A stretch of 64,000 bases of DNA, taken from positions 62,001 to 126,000 of the forward strand of contig DATBTT010000056.1 of NCBI GenBank assembly GCA_036559125.1, in the 5' to 3' direction. Source of the stretch: JALYTZ01 sp036559125 (GTDB lineage Bacteria > Vulcanimicrobiota > Vulcanimicrobiia > Vulcanimicrobiales > Vulcanimicrobiaceae). Positions 25,555-33,457 of the stretch are shown in pieces. Under the pieces are notes generated by a model. It ran no database searches. It was not told the origin of the DNA and was given only the letters and a program-made list of their open reading frames with translations. Each line of letters begins with the position of its first letter. Within the stretch, counting starts at the first letter, position 1. The position numbers were made by a program, and so were the translations under genes.

Positions 25555-26949
25555 ATGGAATTTCGTGAGCCCATCGAACGGCTGATCCGCGATCCGCGGG
25601 AGTTTACGCACGCGCTGCGCTTTCCCGATCCGGGTCAAATTCGCATTTACGACGAGACCTTGCGCGATGGGGAGCAGATGCCGGGCGTCTGCTTTACCCC
25701 CGACCAGAAATACGAGATTGCGACGCGCCTAGCGGATATCGGCGTTCATATCATGAGCGTCGGGTTTCCGGCAGCGTCGGCAGGCGACCGCAAAACCTTA
25801 CAGCTGGTCATGGAAGGCAAGCGCCGCGGTGAACTCGGGCAAACCGAAATCGTGGTGATGTGCCGCAGCAATCCCAAAGACATCGACGTGACCGCGAGGA
25901 CGCTCGAAGAGGTCGGCATTTCCCCTTCAGAAGTTACGTTTTTCATCTTTACGAGCGGCAGCGATTTGCACTTGAAATATAAGATCGGCAAGATGCTGCT
26001 CAAGCAAGAAGGCCGCGACGAGAGCGAATGGCTCGATCTGCCGCTTGAATTTTATCGCAACGCGAACGTCAAGCTGCAATGCGACGCCATCGCATACGCG
26101 CGCTCGCGCGGCGTGACGAAGATCGAATTTGGGGCCGAAGACGGCAGCCGCGGCGACGTCGATTACTTCATCGATTACTTCAAGGCGGGAATGGCGGCGG
26201 GCGCAGATCGCCCGGCATGGCCCGATACGGTCGGTTGTTTGACCCCGGAAGCGGCGAAATGGTATTGCTCGCGCATCGTCAACGCGATGCCGAAGGGTTT
26301 GCCGATGGTGTGCCACTTCCATAACGACTACGGCTTGGGGACGATCAATGCCATAACCGCGGTGTCGTGCGGTTTCAAAGTGGTTTCGGTGACCGCCAAT
26401 GGGTATGGCGAACGCGCCGGCAACGTGAAGCTCCACGAGTTCGTCACCGCGCTCAACGTCCTCTATGGAATCGAGATTCCGGGTTTTAAATACGACAAGC
26501 TGCGGGAGTTGGCGCGCTTCATGGAGCGCACGAGCGGCATTCCGATGCAGCAGCACGAGCCGATCGTTGGAGCGAAAGTCTTCGCGCACGAGTCCGGCAT
26601 CCACACGCACGCGATGCTCATCGACCATCGCATGTACGAAGCCGTTCCGGCGAGCCTGGTGGGAGCCGAAACGAGTTGGGTCTTCGGAAAACATTCAGGC
26701 GTGGCGCTGGTCGAAGACACGTTGCGCAAGCACGCCGGTGAACTTGCCGAGCACGGCGTGGAGTTGACGCCCGAACTCGCGCACCGGGTTACCGAAGAGA
26801 TCAAACGATTGCGCGAGGAGCGCGCCGCCTCCAGCAAGAGCGAAGAAGCGATCGAGGCCTACGAGGGAGCGATGCGCCGCCTCTCGATATCCGAGCGAGA
26901 CGTCGCCTCTATCGCGATCGCCCTGGCAAAACCGCAAGCAGTCGCATAG
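25555..26949 (+). CDS. Isopropylmalate synthase/homocitrate synthase-family enzyme lacking the regulatory domain
   Basis: 464 residues. A GGGGGAAC-type ribosome site precedes ATG 25555. The DRE-TIM metallolyase signature is IRIYDETLRDGEQMPGV, the metal HxH motif is VCHFHNDYGLGT, and NGYGERAGNVKLHEFV matches the second conserved signature. It should condense acetyl-CoA with a 2-oxo acid. The C-terminal leucine-binding allosteric domain of LeuA is absent; instead the protein ends with a charged helical stretch. Homocitrate synthase, citramalate synthase or re-citrate synthase remain possible. No other leucine or lysine biosynthesis gene is adjacent, so the substrate cannot be settled by context. 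Confidence 0.8.
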   Translation: MEFREPIERLIRDPREFTHALRFPDPGQIRIYDETLRDGEQMPGVCFTPDQKYEIATRLADIGVHIMSVGFPAASAGDRKTLQLVMEGKRRGELGQTEIVVMCRSNPKDIDVTARTLEEVGISPSEVTFFIFTSGSDLHLKYKIGKMLLKQEGRDESEWLDLPLEFYRNANVKLQCDAIAYARSRGVTKIEFGAEDGSRGDVDYFIDYFKAGMAAGADRPAWPDTVGCLTPEAAKWYCSRIVNAMPKGLPMVCHFHNDYGLGTINAITAVSCGFKVVSVTANGYGERAGNVKLHEFVTALNVLYGIEIPGFKYDKLRELARFMERTSGIPMQQHEPIVGAKVFAHESGIHTHAMLIDHRMYEAVPASLVGAETSWVFGKHSGVALVEDTLRKHAGELAEHGVELTPELAHRVTEEIKRLREERAASSKSEEAIEAYEGAMRRLSISERDVASIAIALAKPQAVA

Positions 26950-26954
26950 AACGC

Positions 26955-27371
26955 GTGCGAGTGCCTGGTCTGCGCACGATCGTGGCAATCGCCTGCGGCT
27001 ACGTCGTCGTCCTGGTCATGACGCTAATCGGCTCGGTCGTAATCGCGCTGGTAATGTTTAAGGGACAGCCCGTAGCCGTGGCGCCTCCGAAGTACGTCGC
27101 GGGAAACGCCGTGCTGTGGCTGGTCGCCGGAATCATTGCCGGCGCTCTTACCGCGCGCATGGCGCCGTCGCGCCCGCTCTATCATGCCGCCGGCTTATGC
27201 GTCGCAATTTCGGCAATCGGCGTGATCGCGCTCGTTTCGCCGAGCGCGCAATCGCTGCTTCCAAAGTGGTACGAACCGCTCGCAGCCGCGCTAGGCGCCG
27301 CCGGCGCAATTGCAGGCGGCATCATCGTGCATCCTTCGACAGGCTCAGGCCCTTCGACAGGCTCAGGGTGA
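26955..27371 (+). CDS. Small four-helix membrane protein with repeat-encoded C-terminus
   Basis: 138 residues from GTG 26955, 5 bp after the preceding gene. Four hydrophobic segments are visible: IVAIACGYVVVLVMTLIGSV, AVLWLVAGIIAGALTAR, AAGLCVAISAIGVIALV and LAAALGAAGAIAGGIIV. No family is recognised. The last 12 or so residues, PSTGSGPSTGSG, are translated from two copies of the dispersed repeat (27333-27372), which also provides the TGA. The ancestral gene probably ended elsewhere and was altered by repeat insertion. Confidence 0.65.
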   Translation: MRVPGLRTIVAIACGYVVVLVMTLIGSVVIALVMFKGQPVAVAPPKYVAGNAVLWLVAGIIAGALTARMAPSRPLYHAAGLCVAISAIGVIALVSPSAQSLLPKWYEPLAAALGAAGAIAGGIIVHPSTGSGPSTGSG

Positions 27372-27372
27372 C
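27333..27372 (+). repeat. Two tandem copies of the dispersed repeat inside convergent gene ends
   Basis: CCTTCGACAGGCTCAG at 27333-27348 followed by GCCCTTCGACAGGCTCAGGGTGAC at 27349-27372. The plus-strand stop (TGA 27369-27371) and the minus-strand stop of the M55 gene (TGA read from 27365 to 27363) both lie within it. Confidence 0.9.
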
Positions 27373-28196
27373 AGAGTTAGGGCGCCCATTCGGAAGGCGG
27401 CTACGAAGGCTTTGAAGACCGTCGGGTAATCGTTGTGGACGAGGCGCACGGTTCGGCTGGCGGTGCGCTCGAAACCGGGGATCAGTTCGATGAGATCGGC
27501 CTGCTCGACGCGCGTTACGTCGATCTCCATCGCAATCGGCGGCTCGAACGCGAATGGTTTGGCTTGCGCCGCATCGCGCACCGCTCGCTGCGCACCCTCG
27601 CGAATCGCGACTTGTGCGGCTTGCGGCGAGATCGAATCCACCGAGTAGTGTCCGATGCTTTCTTTGATCGCGACGCCGGTGACCCACGGCATTTGCGCCG
27701 TGACCTCCTCGATCGTTGCGCGATCGCCGGTCACGAGCAACACCGGCACGCCGTAGTGCCCCGCGAGTCCGGCGTTGAGCGTCGCTTCGCTGCAACGTAT
27801 GTCGTTTATGCGAACGTCGTAGACGACGCCGGGTGTGTACGTATGACACAGCGTTCCGTTCTCCGACCCGATTGCGGCGTGATAGCCGGTAAAAAATACG
27901 CCGCCGAAACTGCCGTCGAGACCCTGGACCATCGAGAACGGTTTGCGATTACCGAAAATTACGCGGATGTCATCGGGCAGTTCGTCGAAAAGCAGGTTTC
28001 GCATCGGGCCATGCGAGTCGTTGACGAGCATCTCACCCGCGCCACCGTCCCGGGCGCCGCGGATTGCCGCCGCCACCTCTTGCGTCATGTACCGTTGGTA
28101 GATGAAATAGTCGGGAGCGTAGCCGCGCGCGTCGACTTGATCCCAACTGCAGACTCCGGCCGTGCCTTCCATGTCGCACGAAACGTAGATCTTCAT
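27363..28196 (-). CDS. M55-family D-aminopeptidase (DppA-like), copy A
   Basis: 277 residues. The zinc ligands of Bacillus DppA are recognisable: D8 and E10 in SCDMEGTAGV, H62 in VNDSHGPM, H106 in FFTGYHAAIG and E137 in RCSEATLNA. The enzyme should release N-terminal D-amino acids from small peptides in the cytoplasm, for instance from peptidoglycan. ATG 28196 overlaps the stop of the paralogue upstream (ATGA). Its own stop lies inside a dispersed repeat and overlaps the convergent gene by 9 bp. Confidence 0.9.
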   Translation of the reverse strand: MKIYVSCDMEGTAGVCSWDQVDARGYAPDYFIYQRYMTQEVAAAIRGARDGGAGEMLVNDSHGPMRNLLFDELPDDIRVIFGNRKPFSMVQGLDGSFGGVFFTGYHAAIGSENGTLCHTYTPGVVYDVRINDIRCSEATLNAGLAGHYGVPVLLVTGDRATIEEVTAQMPWVTGVAIKESIGHYSVDSISPQAAQVAIREGAQRAVRDAAQAKPFAFEPPIAMEIDVTRVEQADLIELIPGFERTASRTVRLVHNDYPTVFKAFVAAFRMGALTLSP

Positions 28197-29026
28197 GCAA
28201 CCGCCGTTGCCGCGCCGCCGAGCCGGAAGGCGGCGACGAAAGCGCGGAAGATCGTCGCATAGTCGTCGTGTGCGAAGCGCAACGTGCGGCCCCCTATTCG
28301 CTCGAACCCGGGCATGAGTTCGATGAAGTCGGCTTGTTCCACTCGCGTGGTTTCGAGTTCCATCACGATCGGCGGCTCAAATACGAACGGCTTTGCGTCG
28401 GCTGCGTGTAGCATTGCTTCGCGCGCGGCCGCGCGGATCGCGTTTTGCGCCGACCGCGGCGTCAACGAATCGGTGGCGTAATGCCCGATGCTCTCCTTGA
28501 CGATCACGCCCGCGACCCACGGCATGTGCGTGCGGACGTCTTCGACGATCGTGCGATCGCCGCTCACGAGCAACACCGGAATCCCGTGATAACCCGCCAT
28601 TGCAGCATTGAAGAGCGCCTCGCTGCAGGCAATGCCGTTGACGCGCACGTTGTAGAGGACGTCGGCCGTATACGTGTGCGCGAGCGCGCCGTTCTCGTCG
28701 CCGACTTTCGCGTGATATCCGGTGAAGAACGCACCGGCGAAGCCGCGATCGATCCCCTCGGCCATGGAGAACGGCTTGCGCGATCCCGAGATGACGCGCA
28801 CGTCGGAGGGCAACTCGTCCCACAACAGATTGCGCATATCCCAGTGTGAGTCGTTGACGAGCACGTCGGTCGCGCCGCCGGCGCGCGCGCCGTCGATGGC
28901 CGCGCGTACCTCTTGCGACATGTACCGCCGGTAGATCGGATACTCCACCGTATTGCTCGGATCGCATTGCATCCAGCTGCAAACGCCCGCGGTGCCTTCC
29001 ATATCGCACGATACATAGAGTTTCAT
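28193..29026 (-). CDS. M55-family D-aminopeptidase (DppA-like), copy B
   Basis: 277 residues, the same length as and clearly paralogous to copy A. It keeps the SCDMEGTAGVCSW, VNDSHWDMRNLLWDELP, FFTGYHAKVG and IACSEALFNA metal-site blocks. Start ATG 29026 shares a base with the upstream TPR gene stop (TAATG), and its stop overlaps copy A, so three genes form one operon. Two side-by-side copies may combine in the decameric M55 assembly or differ in substrate. The binding-protein cluster at 11988-19388 could supply peptides, but it is 8 kb away and on the other strand. Confidence 0.9.
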   Translation of the reverse strand: MKLYVSCDMEGTAGVCSWMQCDPSNTVEYPIYRRYMSQEVRAAIDGARAGGATDVLVNDSHWDMRNLLWDELPSDVRVISGSRKPFSMAEGIDRGFAGAFFTGYHAKVGDENGALAHTYTADVLYNVRVNGIACSEALFNAAMAGYHGIPVLLVSGDRTIVEDVRTHMPWVAGVIVKESIGHYATDSLTPRSAQNAIRAAAREAMLHAADAKPFVFEPPIVMELETTRVEQADFIELMPGFERIGGRTLRFAHDDYATIFRAFVAAFRLGGAATAVA

Positions 29027-29475
29027 TATTGCTGCCCCGACAATCCGGTTTGTGCTTGGCTCAGGCCTTCGGTCGCGGCGGCGTTGTGCGGATTGGCCAC
29101 AAGCGCGCGTTTATAGAGCGGGATCGCCTTCGCGTACATTCCCGCGGCTAGGTAGAGATCGCCGAGTTGCGTGAGCGCGACGTCGTCTTTCGGATTCTTT
29201 GTGATGCGGTCGCGCAGTTGCGCGAGCTGTACCCGGACGGCAGCCGGCGGCCCTCCGCCTTCGACATTGACGTTGGAACCTTGCGATCCCGGTTGTACGG
29301 GCGCGGCCTTGGCACCGGCGGCCGTAGCGCCCGTTCCGGAGCCGAAAACCGATCCGCTGGTTCCAAAACCGATACGGAGCAACCAAGCCATTGCGCCGAG
29401 AAAAACCACGGCGATAACCAGAACGATGGGCACGTAGACGCGCGGCGGCAAGCCGCGTTGTTGGGAATCGGGCAC
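29026..29475 (-). CDS. Single-pass membrane protein with TPR-like repeat
   Basis: About 149 residues from GTG 29475 (MPDSQQRGLPP); a longer frame to 29574 would overlap the divergent SprT gene. One transmembrane helix, VYVPIVLVIAVVFLGAMAWLL, is followed by a Gly/Ala-rich linker, then a helical region: VRVQLAQLRDRITKNPKDD, then ALTQLGDLYLAAGMYAKAIPLYKRALVANPHN (fragments), which is a TPR pair. TPRs mediate protein contacts. First gene of the M55 operon, perhaps anchoring or assisting it, but this is context only. Confidence 0.7.
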   Translation of the reverse strand: MPDSQQRGLPPRVYVPIVLVIAVVFLGAMAWLLRIGFGTSGSVFGSGTGATAAGAKAAPVQPGSQGSNVNVEGGGPPAAVRVQLAQLRDRITKNPKDDVALTQLGDLYLAAGMYAKAIPLYKRALVANPHNAAATEGLSQAQTGLSGQQ

Positions 29476-29509
29476 AAGACTCGTTTGGACGAACGCCGAA
29501 AAACTCTTC

Positions 29510-30058
29510 GTGCTGCTCCCGTCCGAGACCGATCTGCAATTGCTCTTTGCCGAGCTCAACAACTTCCATTTCAACGGCGAAGTGCCGGCATGCCGGATTC
29601 GCTACAACGCTCGCTTCTCCAATTCCGCCGGGCGCATTACCTACAACGAACGTCCCCTGATGATCGAGCTCTCGCCCAAGCATTTTCGGGCGAACCCCGA
29701 AGCACTGCGTGAGACGCTACTGCACGAAATGATCCATGCGTGGCTTTTCGATCGCTATCGCGATATGGGTCACGGAGCACGCTTCAAGAAGAAGATGCGC
29801 GAATGCGGGCTGAGCTCCATCTACCACGACTTAGGTAGCGCGAAGCCCCTCAGCGAATCCACGAAACGATACATCCTGCGCTGCGAGCGCTGTGCGATGG
29901 AAGTCTTACGCAAACGCCGCCCTTCGCAGCCGATGAGCTGTGGCCGGTGCTCGCGGCGGGGATTCGATCCGCGCTTCCCGCTGACGATCTACGAAATCGT
30001 CGATGCCCGCTTGGTCGGGACTACCGTACCGGAACGGGCCGCTCTGCGCGGCGGCTAA
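29510..30058 (+). CDS. SprT-like zinc metallopeptidase domain protein
   Basis: 182 residues from GTG 29510. The metal motif HEMIH is at residues 72-76 with a downstream DMGHGARF block giving the third ligand. A zinc ribbon follows: CERCAMEV and CGRCSRRG. This is the SprT/Spartan-like architecture. Eukaryotic Spartan cleaves DNA-protein crosslinks; bacterial members are poorly characterised, so a role in DNA-bound protein removal is only suggested. A divergent TPR gene starts 34 bp away. Confidence 0.85.
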   Translation: MLLPSETDLQLLFAELNNFHFNGEVPACRIRYNARFSNSAGRITYNERPLMIELSPKHFRANPEALRETLLHEMIHAWLFDRYRDMGHGARFKKKMRECGLSSIYHDLGSAKPLSESTKRYILRCERCAMEVLRKRRPSQPMSCGRCSRRGFDPRFPLTIYEIVDARLVGTTVPERAALRGG

Positions 30059-30121
30059 GGCCGCGGGCTGCGACGTTGGTCGAGGCTGAAAAGCGCTCAA
30101 AAAGGCGAAGATAGTGGGGCC

Positions 30122-31552
30122 ATGACGACTGCGAATATCACCTCCAACGGGACCCAACCGCGCGTCGAGTCGGACTCGATGGGCAAGATCGACGTTCCCG
30201 CAGACAAATACTACGGCGCCCAATCGGCGCGTTCGCTCATCCACTTCGATATCGGCGACGGCGAAACGCCGCGCGACCAGATGCCGCGCGCGGTCGTCAA
30301 AGCGATGGCGACGCTCAAAAAGGCGGCGGCGCTGGTCAACAACGATCTCGGTAAGCTGGACGACGAGAAGAGGAACCTCATCGTGGCCGCGGCCGACGAA
30401 GTCGTAGCCGGCAAGCTCGACGCGCACTTCCCGCTGCGCGTTTGGCAAACCGGATCGGGCACGCAAACCAACATGAATGTGAACGAAGTCATCTCCAATC
30501 GCGCCATCGAAATGGCCGGCGGCGAGATGGGCAGCAAGAAACCCATTCATCCCAACGATCACGTCAACATGTCGCAGTCTTCAAACGACACGTTCCCCAC
30601 GGCGATGCACATGGCCGCGGCGCAAGCGATGGTCGAGATGCTGCCCGCAGTCGCGAAGCTCCGCGACGCGCTGGACGCGAAGGCGAAAGCGTGGAAAAAT
30701 ATCGTTAAAGTCGGCCGTACGCACCTGCAGGATGCGACGCCGCTCACGCTCGGTCAAGAATTTTCCGGCTACGTAACCCAGCTGGATCGAGCGATGGTCG
30801 CCTGCAACGAAGCGCTCGAGCACCTGTACGATCTGGCGATCGGCGGCACCGCCGTCGGAACCGGACTCAACGCGCATCCCGAATTCGCAGGCCGCGCCTC
30901 CAAAAAAATCGCCGAGTTGACGGGCCTGCCGTTTCGTTCGCACCCCAACAAATTCACGGCCCTCGCATCGCACGACGATTTTGTCTTCGCCTCCGGCGCT
31001 CTGAAGACGCTCGGCGTCGCGCTGATGAAAATCGCCAACGACATCCGGTGGCTCGCGTCCGGCCCGCGCGCGGGTATCGGAGAGTTGACGCTTCCCGAGA
31101 ACGAGCCGGGAAGCTCGATCATGCCGGGCAAGGTCAACCCAACGCAGTCCGAAGCGATGACGATGGTGGTCGCGCAGGTCTTTGGGAACGACCTGGCAAT
31201 CAGCTTCGGCGCGTCGCAGGGTAACTTCGAACTCAACGTTTTCAACCCGGTGATGATCTATAATTTCCTCCACTCATGCACGTTGCTGCGCGACACGTGC
31301 ACGATGTTCCGCGAACATGCCGTGGAAGGGTTGCAAGCCAACGAAGAGATCATCGCCAAGTATCTCGGCGAATCGCTGATGACCGTTACCGCCCTTTCGC
31401 CGAAAATCGGTTACGACAAGGCGGCGGAAATTGCGAAAAAAGCGCACCACGATAAATCGACGCTCAAAGAGGCGGCCGTCGGTCTGGGCTACGTATCGAG
31501 CCAGGACTTCGACGCGTACGTCGTCCCTAGGGAGATGACGTATCCAAAATAA
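30122..31552 (+). CDS. fumC: Class II fumarate hydratase
   Basis: 476 residues, close to the usual 460-470. Interconverts fumarate and L-malate in the TCA cycle. Family blocks: VWQTGSGTQTNMNVNEV, SQSSNDTFPTAMH, GRTHLQDATPLTLGQE and the fumarase/aspartase signature GSSIMPGKVNPTQ with its catalytic serine. The N-terminus has a 15-residue extension before ESDSMGKIDVPADKYYGAQ. ATG 30122 follows a GTGGGG stretch. It appears monocistronic; the infA promoter follows. Confidence 0.95.
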   Translation: MTTANITSNGTQPRVESDSMGKIDVPADKYYGAQSARSLIHFDIGDGETPRDQMPRAVVKAMATLKKAAALVNNDLGKLDDEKRNLIVAAADEVVAGKLDAHFPLRVWQTGSGTQTNMNVNEVISNRAIEMAGGEMGSKKPIHPNDHVNMSQSSNDTFPTAMHMAAAQAMVEMLPAVAKLRDALDAKAKAWKNIVKVGRTHLQDATPLTLGQEFSGYVTQLDRAMVACNEALEHLYDLAIGGTAVGTGLNAHPEFAGRASKKIAELTGLPFRSHPNKFTALASHDDFVFASGALKTLGVALMKIANDIRWLASGPRAGIGELTLPENEPGSSIMPGKVNPTQSEAMTMVVAQVFGNDLAISFGASQGNFELNVFNPVMIYNFLHSCTLLRDTCTMFREHAVEGLQANEEIIAKYLGESLMTVTALSPKIGYDKAAEIAKKAHHDKSTLKEAAVGLGYVSSQDFDAYVVPREMTYPK

Positions 31553-31582
31553 AGGCGAACGTACGTTCGCTCGGGAGCTTCT

Positions 31583-31611
31583 TTGCCCTGACGTGCGTTA
31601 TAAAGTATGCT
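31583..31611 (+). promoter_or_regulatory. Predicted sigma70-type promoter for infA
   Basis: TTGCCC at 31583-31588 and TATGCT at 31606-31611 with an ideal 17-bp spacer. It is located 22 bp upstream of the proposed ATA start of infA, implying a very short leader of about 15 bases that includes the GTGAGG ribosome site. Confidence 0.55.
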
Positions 31612-31633
31612 GTAGTACGAAAGTGAGGCTGTC

Positions 31634-31939
31634 ATAGCAGTTCGCAAATCCCGAACCAAAAACCACACCCCCCGGCCGCCGGCCGCCGAATCGACCAAAG
31701 AGGCGCCGCTCGAGGTCTTTGGCACGATCAAGCAGATTTTTCCAAGCACGACCTTTGCGGTCGAGCTCGAGAACGGCCACACGATCCTCGCCCACATTGC
31801 CGGCCGTTTGCGCCGTCATCGCATCAAGATTCTGCCGGGCGACCGCGTCGATCTAGAACTCTCCCCCTACGATTTGACCAAAGGCCGCATCGTCTACCGG
31901 TATAGAGCGGGCGAGCCCCGCCGCTCGTCGAGCGCGTAG
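31634..31939 (+). CDS. infA: Translation initiation factor IF-1, probable ATA start
   Basis: 101 residues if started at ATA 31634. The core EVFGTIKQIFPSTTFAVELE, followed by NGHTILAHIAGRLRRHRIKI and SPYDLTKGRIVYRYR, aligns with IF-1 along its whole length, so the identity is clear. In frame, no ATG, GTG or TTG occurs between the upstream in-frame TAG and the conserved core. ATA 31634 has GAGG with a 5-base spacer. The product would have a basic, Pro-rich N-terminal extension of about 20 residues (AVRKSRTKNHTPRPPAA) compared with typical 72-residue IF-1. IF-1 binds the 30S A site during initiation. Confidence 0.85.
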   Translation: MAVRKSRTKNHTPRPPAAESTKEAPLEVFGTIKQIFPSTTFAVELENGHTILAHIAGRLRRHRIKILPGDRVDLELSPYDLTKGRIVYRYRAGEPRRSSSA

Positions 31940-32052
31940 TCGCTTCGCGCGTCCCGGGGCCTTTTTTCCCTATCCGTAATCACGATGGACAGCTCCCGAG
32001 TGGCCGTGCCATGATTTGGCTTTGAACTGCTGCTTCTAGGAGCACCTGTGTA

Positions 32053-32607
32053 ATGAAATTTTGGCACCTTCCCGGGCTTTTTACTTTACTTTTCATCGCC
32101 TCCGCGGGCGTCGCGAGCGCACAAACGGCCGCCTCGACGCCGATTCCCATGCCACCGAAACCGGATCTTTCAGCCATGAACTTCTTGCTCGGCACGTGGT
32201 CGTGCACCAGTAAAAGCTCGCGGCGTCCGTCAGCGGGTACCGGAACGGTCACCTACGCGATGGATCCGACCGGCTACTGGATCGTCGGCACGCAATCGAA
32301 CGACGCCGTGCCGTGGTTCCCATACAAGACGACCAGCCAGGACGAGCAGACCTACGATGCGACCACCTCGCGCTGGGTCGATCTTTCTACCGACTCCACG
32401 GGCGGCTACGACTTCAGCGTGTCGCCGGGCTGGGCCGGACAGACGATGGTTTGGCATGACGTCACGTATTCCAAAGGCAACGATACGGCTTCCGACAACG
32501 ACACCACGGTAACCAAAGTGAGCGACACCAAGCTCACCTCGGCGTCGTCGTTCAAAACCACCGGCGGAAAAACCGTCACCGTCACCGGCAGCTGCACGAA
32601 AACCTAA
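32053..32607 (+). CDS. Exported protein, DUF1579-like
   Basis: 184 residues with a signal peptide (MKFWHLPGLFTLLFIASAGVASA). The mature part begins with a Pro-rich spacer, then MNFLLGTWSCTSKSS, the opening of DUF1579-type lipocalin-like proteins, followed by beta strands such as GTVTYAMDPTGYWIVG. A terminal VTGSCTKT could pair its Cys with the one in TWSCT. Function unknown. A short leader includes AGGAGCACC upstream of ATG. Confidence 0.65.
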   Translation: MKFWHLPGLFTLLFIASAGVASAQTAASTPIPMPPKPDLSAMNFLLGTWSCTSKSSRRPSAGTGTVTYAMDPTGYWIVGTQSNDAVPWFPYKTTSQDEQTYDATTSRWVDLSTDSTGGYDFSVSPGWAGQTMVWHDVTYSKGNDTASDNDTTVTKVSDTKLTSASSFKTTGGKTVTVTGSCTKT

Positions 32608-32629
32608 TCCCACCTTCCCGGCCATCCCC

Positions 32630-32672
32630 GGCTTGTCGAAGCATGCCCGCCCTTCGACAGGCTCAGGGTGAC
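32630..32672 (+). repeat. Dispersed repeat with an inverted half copy
   Basis: GCCCTTCGACAGGCTCAGGGTGAC at 32649-32672, preceded at 32630-32641 by GGCTTGTCGAAG, the reverse complement of the repeat core. The two can pair around a short loop. It sits between the convergent DUF1579-like and TauE genes, where the hairpin may help end transcripts. Confidence 0.8.
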
Positions 32673-32676
32673 AGGA

Positions 32677-33426
32677 TTAGACGAAGTGGCGTAGTGCTAG
32701 GGTGAGGGCGGCTGCGACTAGCGCGCCGGCGACGAGTTTGATGAGCATCGGCGATTTTAGGTGTTGCGATATACGTGCGCCTATTTGCCCGCCGATGATG
32801 CCGCCCGCGACTAGTGGTATCGCGTAGTCCAGCCGCGCATTGTGCTGCACGAGTTGGGTTACGAGCCCTACCGGCGTAGTCAATGCCATCGCAAAATGCG
32901 AGGTGGCGCTAATTGCGTGTGCGGGCAGCGCCGAGAAGTAGAGCAACGAGGGCACGAGTATCACGCCGCCGCCGATGCCGAACAAGCTCGAGACGAACCC
33001 CAGCACCAGGCCGATTAACAGCGCGCGCGATACCGGCATCCGCCGCGCGTTAGCCGTATTCGCGTCGTCGCTGCGATTGCCCAGGCGCTTGCCGCGATTG
33101 AAGATGATGTCGAATCCGACGACGATGAGAAACCCGGCGTACAACACGTCGAAGACGAGTCCCGAAACGTGGTTGACGACGATTGCTCCCAAAATGCTTC
33201 CGGGAAAACCGCCCGCCGCGACGAGCAACCCGAGATGCACGTCGACGCGTTTCTGTCGCAGGTACGCGATCGAGCCGCTGCCGCTATTGGCGACGACCAA
33301 GATGAGCGACGTTCCCGCCGCCATGGCCGGCGAGAGGCCGAAGAGCAAGCGCAGCATCGGCACCATGATAAAGCCGCCGCCGAGCCCGACCATCGATCCG
33401 AACGTGCTCGCGGCGACGCCGATTAT
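32677..33426 (-). CDS. TauE/SafE-family sulfite/anion exporter, probable ATA start
   Basis: About 249 residues. The first standard start (ATG 33393) gives MVGLGGGFIMVPML, which cuts into the first helix. Upstream in frame is IIGVAASTFGS, and ATA at 33426 has GGAG eight bases before it, restoring the usual first helix before the family's GxGGG motif. A second copy of the motif, FVSSLFGIGGGVILVPSLL, starts the second half. About eight transmembrane helices. Members export sulfite, sulfoacetate or other organic anions; the substrate is unknown here. Confidence 0.75.
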   Translation of the reverse strand: MIGVAASTFGSMVGLGGGFIMVPMLRLLFGLSPAMAAGTSLILVVANSGSGSIAYLRQKRVDVHLGLLVAAGGFPGSILGAIVVNHVSGLVFDVLYAGFLIVVGFDIIFNRGKRLGNRSDDANTANARRMPVSRALLIGLVLGFVSSLFGIGGGVILVPSLLYFSALPAHAISATSHFAMALTTPVGLVTQLVQHNARLDYAIPLVAGGIIGGQIGARISQHLKSPMLIKLVAGALVAAALTLALRHFV

Positions 33427-33457
33427 GAAAAGCGCTCCGTACAGGAGCGCTGCGTTC

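Noticed and set aside
31931..31967. Possible terminator after infA (GCGCG/CGCGC stem then a run of six T)
   Set aside because: The T-run begins 11 bases after the stem, and the stem overlaps the stop codon; too far from standard geometry to list.
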